This document shows positions 21,783 through 39,800 of a stretch of 64,000 nt of DNA, piece by piece. Below the pieces are notes generated by a model. That model did no database searches. It had not been told where the DNA came from and was given only the letters and a program-made list of their open reading frames with translations. The DNA lies in assembly GCA_002118135.1 (NCBI GenBank), contig BDIU01000219.1, positions 144,650 through 208,649 on the forward strand, written 5' to 3'. Both the position numbers and the translations under genes were made by a program. Within the stretch, counting starts at the first letter, position 1, and every line of letters begins with the position of its first letter. Source of the DNA: Trebouxia sp. TZW2008. Taxonomy: Eukaryota > Chlorophyta > Trebouxiophyceae > Trebouxiales > Trebouxiaceae.

Positions 21783-24700
21783 TTAGCGCGCCACAATGAT
21801 TGCCCGCTTAGCTGATGATGTCCTTGTGATAGACTTGGTAGGGCTTGAGGTTGGCGAGCTCAAGCTGTCATGAGAGCCTCGCCTGCTGGCATCGGTTATT
21901 GCATTGGGTAAATTTGATGCGTGCCTTCCTTTTTGGAGAAAAGCAGCGTCGAGCCTGTTATTGAAAGCCTGAGCATTATGTTCTTGCATCTCATGCCAGG
22001 CCTGTATAGAGTCCGCTAGCGCTCTGGCTTTGCTGGGAAACCTGCGTGCACATCATTGCACAGTTGTCGCATCTGAATGTGCTGCAGATACACAGATGAG
22101 GTTTCATGCTGTTGATCGGCAAAGTCTTGTCATGTGTCTGTTCACACAACGCCCCAGTAGGAATGAGAGGCAGTGTTACAAGGGTTTGTTGGTGGTGAGC
22201 TCTTTGCAAGTGTGTAATGCAATGCGCTCATGTCACTGCCTGTCAGCCTGGAACCCCCATTTGTCAGCAGTCAGCCAGTATGCAGCATCCATGACGCATC
22301 TTCTGCATGTGACGCATAACCTTCCCTGGAGTAGCTCAGGCGACTTTTCTCATGCACTGGAAAGCAAGAGACAAGACTGGACCTGCTTGATTGCTACCGT
22401 GTCGGTCTTGATTGCTCAATTGCTGCCCTTTTAATCTGAACCGCTTGACAGCTGCCGTTTTGGTGCAACGCTTACCTGAGCCCTTGGCTGGGTTCCAGGC
22501 GCAGGCGCGGTGTCTTGTCTATACGTGCTAGGTACTGCCGGATTTCCAGCGTATCCCAATAACGCCGCTGGCACATACTATGCAAGAGCTGTGCGTGAGG
22601 GCCCTCTGCAGTTGCCATCACCAAAGCAACACCTGCACCACAATAATCAGTTTCGTTTGGCAAGGCCCTTGAAAAGCCTCCAGCATTTCTGGTGAGTCAC
22701 AGTGTGACAAGGAAAGGTGATGCAGTGCATCAAACAATGGCTTACACTGCAACAGTGATGTACACATGATTGACGCTTCACCTGGCTCCTGCTGTACATC
22801 AAGGGCAGGGGCAGCAACGTTGCTAGGGGCAGCATCAGACAGCCCTTCTGCTGCAGCATTTGATGAAGCTCGCCACAAGCTGTTTGTTGACTGATCCCAA
22901 GCGAAAAGGCCAGGCTTGCTTCCATCAGAACTCTGCATGACAATATGTGAGGCTCAACTTGACAAGACCATGTAAGCATCAGATCAAATTTCCACAAAGA
23001 CTGGGTCCAAGGTGAAACGCTCAGGCCTGCTTCCATCAGCACTCTGCATGGCAGTACATGACGCTTGACGTTACAAGCCCGAGTAAGCATCAGCTTGCTT
23101 GTACACTCAAGCGTTTCAACAAATAAGTCACGCTTCCATCAGCGGTCTGATCTCTGACAAGACCGGAACCAGTAGCGTGCCTGGAAATGTAGCTGACAAG
23201 CTGACTGGAACTGACTTCATGCTGTTATGTCCTGGATATTGATTGAAAGGCTCCCCACTTTGCACAGGATAGGATGATAGCACTGCATGTGAAGGCCAAT
23301 TTGACACAAAGCTGCACTGCAGCAAGCATAGCAAAAGCTGTGCATTTAGAGTTGGAAGCTGTCACAATGCTGAGCACCCGGTGCTTGTTGCTTGGAATGC
23401 GTGAGTGTTGGCATCAGAAGCATTGACCAGCATGCACGCACGCTACCATGTTTGACCAGACCAGTTTGAAGCGTAGCAAAGCCACACGTGGCAATCTGTG
23501 AGCAATAGCTGATATCTACAAATTTTGCGTGCTTTGAGCAATACATACAGCAAGCATGACCACAAAAGCAGAAAGCTGGCATCATACAAGCTTCAAACTT
23601 GTTGTCCTTTCAACTTTGCAGGTATTTCATGTCACTGAGCACAAGTATTATGGCAGGAAGCATGGACATATCATATATCATTGTCAAAGGTGTCTGATGG
23701 CATGCAGCACTGACCTGCTGACGGATGAGCATACGCCTTGATACTGTAGTCAATCAATCCAACACTCACTTTTACTGCCCTTGGGACCCAACGGGGGGGT
23801 CAACAGACAATGTCAACAATGGAGCAAGGCAAAGCAGACACCCAAACTAGTGAATGAAGCATGCAAAAAGCATGTCATGCCTGATGTCTGCTTTCTCTGG
23901 TAACTGCAGGTGACCCTTGTTGACTGCGAGCTCGGCTGTCCACAGACTCCTCAACCAGCTTCTGGCTGGCATCTAGCAAATCCTCCAATTCAGAGAAGGC
24001 GCCTTGCTGCATGCAGGCATTAATTTTGAGACAGATTGTGTCGCTGCATCCTGGTGAGTGGGTATGACAGAGACTATACAACTGGCACTTTGGGCAGCAA
24101 GTGAGCATGAGTGCGAATCAGCTGGAGTGTTCACAGCATCCTCAACCAGCTTCTGGCTGGCATCTAGCAGGTCCTCCAGATCAGAGAAAGCGCCTTGCTG
24201 CAGGCGAGCTGTGACAGGCATATTCAAGCAGATTTGATCACTGCATTCACAGGCATGTATACAACAGGTACTGTACAACAGCCAAGATGTTCAGCAGACT
24301 GAGCACGAGTATGAACCAGAGTATGCACGCATCAAGCTGCAGACACACTGCAGCAGGCAAAGCACCCAGCTGCACACAGGCCATAAGCATTGATGAGGAA
24401 CAAAATTTGAATTTGAATGCTGTTGCTGCAATGCCTCAGCAAAACAAAAGGTGTGTGCATCCAGTGATGTGCTTACGGAAGCAACAGGGCTGTCAGATGT
24501 GCTGGCCCTGGCACCAGTTGCTGCTCTGGTCTGTGCATCTTTAGCAGCAAAATGGCCGGACAGGCCCCTGGCAAGGCCTTGCTCATTGTTTCTGGATGCT
24601 TGAAACTGCTTGTCAAGGTTTCTGACAAAGTCTGCCTGCGCATTGGGTTGTAAGCTGTTCAAGGATAGACACAGCAAATTGCCTGCTCAAGCAGTCATTG

Positions 24701-25003
24701 AAGCAAGCAAGACAACTGCAGACTTCACCCTGCCAGCCACAGGGTGGGATGGAGCGTGTAGAAAAAGCATGACTCACAGGCGATGGAAGAGGGGTCTTCA
24801 AAGTGGTGCTGATGTCTGTCAGCAGCTCCCTGCAAGCGTCGCCAACTTTGAACGTGAAGATTAAGTGAAACTTTGCCCGCGTGGATTCAGGCGCAAAAAG
24901 TGTCTGCGCAATACCTGGTGACCTGGGGGTTCGACTGCAGTTGCTGGATGATGTAAGGCGTTCCGAAAGTTGTTGTCAACTGTCCGCCCGGAGTTTGCGA
25001 CAT
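21783..25003 (-). CDS. uncharacterised 322-residue protein (gene A)
   Basis: I do not recognise the family. Seven exons (25003-24915, 24829-24778, 24635-24477, 24006-23905, 22932-22782, 22632-22476, 22041-21783) join with matching phases to 322 residues, the main evidence that the gene is real. The N-terminal part is helix-prone (FGTPYIIQQLQ, ELLTDISTTLKTP, ADFVRNLDKQFQASRNNEQG, then LEDLLDASQKLVEE). The middle is low-complexity, and a basic segment follows (QRRYWDTLEIRQYLARIDK). The tail is a helix (KARALADSIQAWHEMQEHN) and a Ser/Arg-rich end. No TM segment is seen. Exons 4 and 5 have upstream head copies, as in confirmed genes. The exon 4 donor (23904) is weak (gttacc); reading through would stop at 23875. 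Head-to-head with IMPDH. Confidence 0.6.
22985..23175 (-). repeat. upstream head copies of gene A exon 5
   Basis: Minus-strand 23044-22985 repeats the CATGCAG acceptor and about 50 bases of exon 5 (start 22932). A shorter remnant lies near 23148-23129. Confidence 0.7.
24130..24215 (-). repeat. upstream head copy of gene A exon 4
   Basis: Repeats the CTGCAG acceptor and QGAFSDLEDLLDASQKLVE. The copy is nearly intact for about 75 bases, then diverges into intron. Confidence 0.85.
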
Positions 25004-25340
25004 CGTGTCTCTCGGACAACCTTAGCAAAGCCTCTAGGACAACAGCAGCATCACCATCGCGGTTTGACTTGAGTCTTGAAACGCTTGCGGCGCATGCACG
25101 CACGCGCTGCAACAAAAACCGATCGTAAATAGCGCAGGAGAAGGCCTGCAGTGAACAGGAAGTTTACCACAAAATTTGCAAAATTGCTATAACGCTCACA
25201 CATGTGGAGGGCATGCGAGGGGCCCATGAGGGCGCACAGCGGCATAACGCAAGCGCAGTGCTGCAAAGCCAACGCACTCAACAAAAGCCAACATTCTTCC
25301 AGTCGGCACGTTGCGTCTGTCGACCAGAACCTACTTTGTC
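24880..25340. promoter_or_regulatory. CpG-rich bidirectional 5' region, gene A / IMPDH
   Basis: The two starts (25003, - and 25369, +) are 365 bp apart, and the interval and flanks are CpG-dense. Likely a shared promoter; no specific factor site is called. Confidence 0.6.
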
Positions 25341-25368
25341 TTTTTGAGTTGCGCCAAGATCAATCGGT

Positions 25369-32627
<7,259 letters not shown>

Positions 32628-34017
32628 AACACAAATGTTGCAGCAGTGCATTCAAACCTACTTTGGTGGCGCATTGCACATGCACAGAGTTGTGCAAGAT
32701 CTGCCATGCAGCTCATTTTGAATGCTGCTGAAGCTTGTCAGTTGCGCAAGGTCTTGTTCCTGAGCTCCGTACATGTTCCCAAGGTTTGCCCATGTTATCT
32801 TACTCTGCTGACTTTCTGTTACAGTTTTGCTGAGTGACTCAGCAACAGGTCAGAACTGACTTGGAAGCATACAAAGTATCAGCAATGACTTGGATGGACA
32901 TGCACTCAAGTAATGCACAAAAATAACTGATTAGTTTCAAATTGAGAGCAGAATGGCACACATACAAGTCAGCCAGGCAAGAGAATCTGTTTGTACAGGC
33001 AGCATGACTACAGCTTCACAGAAAGCTTCACAGAAAGACCTGGCTGGTGGCATATCCTAGATCTATCCCTACAGGTTCAACATGCTGCTTCAAGCCCTGC
33101 TGTCTGTCATGTGGGAGACTGGCTCAGGCTGTACTTGATTGCCTTGCCAGTGTCTTGAGAGGTTTTGAACAGCCGAAAGGCAACATACACTCACACAGCA
33201 ACGAAGTTGCTTGTCAATGGGGCGTTTAGAGCATGCCTCCAGGTCAGTCCAATCAATCAATTAGGCAGCGCAGCCTGGCAGTGATGCTTGAGCAACCTCT
33301 GACTTGCTCTCCCTCTTGTGAGAGTCATCAGGAGCTCTCCAAACCTGCATAGGCGCATGGACAAATACGTATCTACGGTGCCTGTTGCATCGTCTGACTC
33401 AATGATAGACTTGACCCTTTAGTTGCAGAGAGATGCAACATCTGCAGTAAATGCTGCAGAAAGCTGCAAACTGGAGACGCTCTTGACCTCGTAAGCCTCA
33501 ATGCTAACAGACTTTTACCATGCATGTAGCAACACCTTGTTCAGCTGTGCAGCCCTTACCAGTGACATGCAACAGTACACCAAACAGCCATTTGCAACAA
33601 CAAAGTTACTGTGCAGCACACCTGCAACATCTCTCACTGCATGCCTTTGCATTGACAGCGACTATTGATACACTACCAGTCTTTGACGATGAAGGCAGAT
33701 TGCGCATCCAAGCACTGGTGGTCTTAAGCTGTGATTGTCATATGACGCAATGACAGAAATGTCTTGAATGGCAGAATGTGCTTCACTTCAAGGGGCATGC
33801 TACAACATCACTTGCTAAACATTCGACACTGATGTCGACAGAGCAACATAGACGTGCCACATTTGCTAAATGCTAACCGCCATGATGCAGCAGCTTGCCA
33901 CACATGCAAGGCCTTCCAAGCAGCACCAAAAGCTTGGAGATGCTTTGCATGTTCAGGGCTTGCATTGTTGTACCTGGCTGGTGCTCAAACTGGGACTGCA
34001 AGCTTGGTGAAGCACAG
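32628..34017. other. intergenic between convergent IMPDH and glutaredoxin
   Basis: About 1.4 kb without a supported gene. Short frames (for example 33520-33753, +) lack motifs and CpG-rich starts. No repeat-family member recognised. Confidence 0.5.
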
Positions 34018-34514
34018 TTACAACGCACCAATCTGCTTCAAAAGCTGTTGCAATTTGCCAGTCGTTTGCAGCTGTGCTGTCTCCGACCCACCTCCAATGC
34101 ATTTGCCTAGAGAATGTGAGGCAGAGATGAGTCAGGCAAGGTTGGGGGATTGGAGGAGTGGCAACTGAAAGGCAATGCTAGCACACCTTGCAGAAAAACT
34201 CGAGGAACGGTACGAGCACCGGTGAGCTGGCTCAGATAGTCCTGTATAGCTGCACAGTCAGACCTATTTTCGAGCTCCAGAACAGCATATTTGCCATGCC
34301 CCAGCTCCGCGTCAAGGATTCGCTTTGCTCGTAAGCAGTGAGGGCAGTAAGATTTCGAAAACACCATGACCAGGTTCTCCTGGAGCGCCTTGGCCACTAA
34401 CGCCTGCGCCATAACCTGACGTGCAGTGACACAACTCAGACGTGGGTTTGAACGTGAATGCGTGAAGCTGCAAACGAAGCCGAGGGTCAAGAAGACGAAG
34501 AGATCAGTGCACAC
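34018..34514 (-). CDS. GRX: glutaredoxin (dithiol, CPHC), probable secretory form
   Basis: GSH-dependent thiol-disulfide oxidoreductase. Exons 34514-34187 and 34106-34018 join in phase to 138 residues. The core from Met35 is 104 residues, the classical glutaredoxin size, with VMVFSKSYCPHC (active Cys57-Pro-His-Cys60), the cis-Pro segment ARTVPRVF, and in exon 2 GKCIGGGSETAQL, the glutathione-binding GG(G) turn. The active site is CPHC rather than the common CPYC. The upstream in-frame Met1 adds 34 residues with a hydrophobic run (LFVFLTLGFVCSF), a plausible signal peptide as in some plant GrxC proteins. A start at Met35 (34412) would give a cytosolic enzyme. Head-to-head with the cytochrome b5 gene. 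Confidence 0.88.
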
Positions 34515-34760
34515 GACTGGTCTCTGCGCTTGAGTGAACCGACTTGGTCGATACAGTCGTCACTGACGTGTGCCGGCGCTGGTAACAGACAGAATCTATC
34601 TGGCTCGCGCAAGCCCTGCTGAGCTTGCAGGCTACCTGTCGACTGTCGGACTCAAATTTGATCAAACTGAGCAACGCGACGTCCGTTCTCAAACACGCCT
34701 GCGATCAAAGTCACCCTTTTGCAAAACCAATACATACACGGCGATTGCCCACCTGTTGTG
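34190..34760. promoter_or_regulatory. CpG-rich bidirectional 5' region, glutaredoxin / cytochrome b5
   Basis: Starts at 34514 (-) and 34764 (+) leave 249 bp between them in CpG-dense sequence, so a shared promoter is likely. Confidence 0.6.
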
Positions 34761-34763
34761 TCG

Positions 34764-35988
34764 ATGACAGACCAGTCTAATGCAGACGACTTCACCTTTC
34801 CTGTTCCTAAGCCACCAAAAGAAGCTGCAGTTTCACAGAAGCTGGTAGGTGTCATGGTTCGTTCAGGTTGTGCTGATTCGTTGCTTGAGAGTATCGATTT
34901 TATGCTGCTGAGCGACTTTGCTTTAGCAGAATCCGCTCACCAGCAGAGCCACAGTTGTGGACTGCTCTGACAGACAAAATGGAGCTGCTCCTCCTGCACC
35001 AGTGCCAATGCCTAAGCCCAAGCTCAAGCCTGATGTGCGGCCAGGCAAGGTACGTCAGACTTGCCACAACTTCGGACTCAGTTATGCTGGGATGCATTTT
35101 GACATTGTCTGAACAGCATATGCAGTGAGCAGAGCTCAACATGCAGATTCCACTGGAAAAGGGGTACAGCCAGATGGATTGGATGCGGCTGACTAATACT
35201 CACCCAGACCTTGCAGGTGAGTATGTCAAAACAACACAACAGATCGAGCAGTCGATATTTGCTCATACACGTTTGCACATATGCATGCATGCTGAATCCT
35301 TTTTTGGTCATGACTGTATGTTGTGCCTGCTTCTAAAGGTAGAAAAGGACAGCCCAAAACTAGAGCAATCACTATGGCTGAAGTCAAGCAGCATAGATCT
35401 AAGGAAGATGCTTGGCTTGTGCTTAAAGGCAAGGTGAGATGCAGCAAGCAGCCAGGAAAGCTACCTGAGCTGTTTGCAACATGCTCTTGCAACAGGACAG
35501 TCCAGCAGCAAACACAACCATCTGTTGTTTGTTTTGCATGTGCTGCTTTTCACTATCACACAAGCTGTCCTCATCCCAACAAAAGGATAACAAAGCTGAT
35601 GCCATTGACCCATGTTGGCAACATGACAGGAACTGAACGGCTCAGAGCAGCCATGTGGTCAGACTGAGCATGGCTTAGACAAGATATCTGTCTGTCAATC
35701 AGGGCATGTTGGATCTCGTCGCATGTTGCATGGCATGATGCTGCCATGCAACACATTTCTGACCAGACAGGCTGATTGAGAGCAACATTGCAGGTGTACA
35801 ATGTGACCCCATACCTCAGCTTCCATCCTGGGGGTTTGGATTGGATAATGAAAGGGGCTGGCTTGGATGCGACCTCTCTGTTCAATAAGTATCATGCTTG
35901 GGTCAATGCAGAGTTCATGCTTGACAAATGTGTTGTGGGGTACTTGGCAGCCAATGACTCGCCTGCAGTCAAAGAGCAAGGCAAATGA
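34764..35988 (+). CDS. cytochrome b5 domain protein, RLF-like
   Basis: Soluble heme protein with a C-terminal cytochrome b5 fold, closest in layout to plant REDUCED LATERAL ROOT FORMATION (RLF) and the N-terminus of cytochrome b5 reductase 4. Exons 34764-34844, 34927-35049, 35147-35216, 35339-35433 and 35794-35988 join in phase to 187 residues. A Pro/Lys-rich N-terminus is followed by [20 protein letters not shown], the RLF/CYB5R4 signature. The b5 domain then has [23 protein letters not shown], axial ligand His134 in HPGG and second ligand His157 in [10 protein letters not shown]. No TM anchor or signal peptide. Its electron partner cannot be told from the sequence. Confidence 0.92.
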
Positions 35989-36480
35989 AGCAGCCTGGTA
36001 CATTTTGGCGAATCACTGCGCCTAACTAATGCTCCGAACCATGTTTGCAAATTATAGCACAACGATGATAACATGATCCATGTCATTCTGCCATTGAGGC
36101 ATGTTGCAGTTTAGATTTCGTCATCACCTTGCATCACTCAATGTCACGCCGCCAAGATGTTCAGCGTGCAACATATGTTGGCCTGGCGTGACACAGTTCT
36201 GATCACACATCTGCACCAGGCCTTTACACCCCCCGCTTCCCCTGGGGGGGGGCACCCAAAACCGTGCACGGCCGAAGGCACCCCTCACAAATTTGCCTCA
36301 ATGTCAGTACATTATTAGTGTAGCCCACACAAAGTGCCTCGCAACCCCCACAAACCTGTACACGTAGTGAGGGCAAAACCCGGATTGTCAGAGGCCCTGT
36401 AGCTGCACGTCTGAACTGCATTGCGAAGAACAGCAGGGCATTTTGATGTGAACACGCCCTGAAGCAGGGCGGTGCGCAGC
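35989..36480. other. intergenic between cytochrome b5 and delta-COP genes
   Basis: No gene. Contains a C/G homopolymer-rich stretch near 36225-36275 (ccccccgc...ggggggggg). Confidence 0.5.
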
Positions 36481-36830
36481 AGTCGTAGGCAAAGCTTCAG
36501 CATTGATGCGCAGCACGTAGCGCTGCTCCCTCTGCGCTTCGATCTGGGCGACCTGCGCAACATCTGCACAGTCTTAAAAAGAGGCAAGCATGTCCAGGGA
36601 ATGACGCACTCGCGTCGTAACTCCCGGTCGCAACAAGTCTGCGCAGAACCTAACTCGACGAGCATCGAAACAGCTTCTTCGCCTTGAGCTGGCTCAACCT
36701 GCGCCGAGCATCTTGCAAAGGCAACAGTTATTGTTTCCTTGCTTCAAAGCAGTAGCTGCAGCGCACTATGGTCGTGTTGGCTGCCTCGATCGTGACCAAG
36801 ACTGGCAAAGGTGGTTGTTCCCACAGATGT
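36480..36830 (+). promoter_or_regulatory. CpG-rich 5' region of delta-COP
   Basis: CpG-dense block leading into exon 1 of the delta-COP gene; introns downstream are CpG-poor. Confidence 0.5.
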
Positions 36831-39800
36831 ACCCCGCTGGGCATGGCCTTGACCCCGTGCAAGTCTAAAGGCACCTTTGCTATGCAGCCCTGGTCTCCAG
36901 GCAATATGTCGATATGTCTAGAATCCGAATCGAAGGACTGTTGGCAGCTTTCCCCAAGCTGATCGGTAGTGGCAGACAGCATACATATGTGGAGACTGAG
37001 AACGTCCGATATGTCTACCAGCCTCTTGATGTGCGCTTGCACACTCTCGCGTGCTTTGCAAGTTATAAATTATGCTTTTGAACATCCTTACACTCAAAGT
37101 GTTGTACCTGCAGCTGCTACACCTACTGGTTGTGACCAACAAGTCCAGCAACATCCTAGAAGATCTGGAGATCCTGCGAATACTGGCAAAGATTGTGCCT
37201 GACTATGCACAGTCACTCGACGAGGAGGGCATCACAAAGGCAGCCTTCGACCTTCTGTTTGCCTTTGACGAAGTCATCTCTTTGGGCCACAAGGAAAATG
37301 TCACACTGCAACAAGTCAGGCAGAACACAGAGATGGAGTCGCATGAGGAGAAGCTGTACAAGATGATCATTCAATCCAAGCGCCAGGAAGCTATTCAAAA
37401 CATGCGACAAAAGGCGCAGGAGATAGACAGGGCCAAAATGGAGTCCGCCAAAGCAGGCAGGGGCATGCCCTCGTATAGTCCCACTCCTGGCATGGGCAGC
37501 AGTAGGGCTGTGGATGTGGACAATACGCCCACCTACATGTCCTCTACAGTGCCTACAGCCTTTTCAACGAGCAGACCGTCAGAGGGAGCTAGACCCGCCA
37601 AAAAGGGCATGCAGCTTGGCAAGGCCAAGAAGGCTAATGACTTCCTGGATTCTCTGCGTGCCGAGGTATGGTGCAGCACTTGCTGACTCCTCTCTTGTCT
37701 GATGTATGCCTGTTGGATCTTGTTGATCATCCTGGAAGTCCATGCAAACTGTACACTCATGCAAGCTGCATGCTCACATGCATACAGAGCGTCTGCAAAT
37801 GTCTTGTCAGATAGATCCCCCAGATCACATGCATAGAAGCAGCATGCATACAAGCGCCTGACACTTTTGCGGAAGATGAAAGAGTCGTACCTGTAGATGA
37901 GCACAGCCAGTCAAGGCTGGTGTATTGAGTGCTGAAGCTTTGTGCATTGCTGTTCAGTGATCTCTGCACATACGGACACCTGATGTAAGGACATTCTTGT
38001 TGTAAGAACAACGCAGTTGGACAGTAAGCCCTGCACTCAGACTGCAGTGGTACCTCTGAGCAAGGACAATTCAGAACAAAGACATTCTTGGTAACCAAAG
38101 CAGTTGCTTTAAGGAAGTTTTTTCGTACTTGCAGGGTGAGGTTATGAATGTGGAAGCAGCACCAGCAGCAGTCGGTGCAGCAGCTCCTATGATCGTGCCT
38201 TCAGAGCCTGTCTCTGTTGTGGTTAGTGAGAAGCTTATGGTGGTCCTGAACAAGGATGGTGGTGTCGAGAGCATGGAAGTCAATGGTGACATGGCATTGC
38301 AGGTGAGCCATGCCCATATGATCATAATCCCCACGCCCATTTTGCGCAACCCCCCAGCCCCCTCCCCCCCTTCCCACCTGCATTATATTTCAAATTGTTT
38401 TTGCGTGTGGGCACAGCAAGCTTGGCTGTCTCGTGCAGAAGACAAGCGTTGACTATGAACTGGCATTGTCTGTATGACCCCTGCTGGGTCCCTATGACAG
38501 CAAAATTGATTTATTTTGTTCTACTGTATGTCAGCTTCAGCTACAGACCACACCAATTTCATTTCACTTTGTCATGAATGTCGACGTTTGCATCACTGTG
38601 GCGTCGGCGCTATGTCGCAGACATTGCCACTTCAGGGACAAAGTCCCAATGCACATTTCCTTGACAGTCCAAGGAACGTTGTCGTTTCATTCAGTTTGGT
38701 TGCACATCACAGCATCGGGTACAACAGATATATATATATATATATATATATATATGCTTGCCCCTAGTTCTGCTCTCCATGACAGACTGCAACTGAGCTT
38801 GTCACCAGTCCCTCACCTTTCATGGCTGTGCTTGTTGTACATTGGTCACTTGCTCAGTGCATCTCAGCATATCAGGATAATCTGGCCATTGAGTGCCTTA
38901 CTGTGCACTTGACAACCTGTATATGCTGTGCAGATGCTGAATGCAGGAGAATTGCCGCTGAAGTCAGCCAGGGCCAGAACACAGGCTTTTAAATGAGTAC
39001 CCATACAAACATCAACAAGGCGCTATACAACACATCTTTCAGCAGCATCTGTGCACTTGTCACCCTGTACATGCTGTGCAGGTCTTGAATGCAGAGGACT
39101 CACGGCTGAAGGTTGAAGTCAGCCAGGGTCAAAACACAGGCTTCCAAATGAAGACCCATCCAAACATTGACAAGGCGCTGTACAGCAGCCAGAGTGTGCT
39201 AGGGCTGAAGGACCCACAAAGGCCCTTCCCTGCTGGCAGCCCCTTGGGCATTCTCAAATGGCGCATGCAGGTGATGAGTCAATCTCTCAGAATCTTGTTG
39301 AATGCAAGGGCTGAAGGACTGTTGGAGTTCTTAGAGACAGCATATCTGCTGTTCATACACTGTAGGAGCGTTCATTCAGCCATGTCCTGTCTTTGTGCCT
39401 GTGAATTTGTCGATCGTCAAGGGAGCGTGAACCAGTTGTGACCCATAATGTATATCACAAGACAGCAATCACAGGCTATTGTCTTTGTGGCAGTTCTCAC
39501 AGCTGCTTGACTGTGTTTCAGTGTGCATGTGTGCTTTTGCAACATCCTGAATTGACATGCTGCTGTAATCAAGTCAGTGTGAGCACCAGACACGTTTCTG
39601 GTTGTTCTGCAGACGACAGACAAGGCGTTGGTGCCCATCCTGATCAAGCCTAAGTCACATGTCGTTCTAGTTTTGGAGAGTAAACGGATGGTCTATACCT
39701 CAGACCTGCTGTTGATCTGCTTGGTCTCAAAAAGGCCTGCTTCAAACTGCTCCTTGTTTTGTTCTGCAGACAACAGATGAGTCCCTGGTGCCCTTACTGA

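Noticed and set aside
22647..23090. 147-residue minus-strand frame
   Set aside because: Out of frame with gene A exon 5; its internal repeat comes from the exon head copies.
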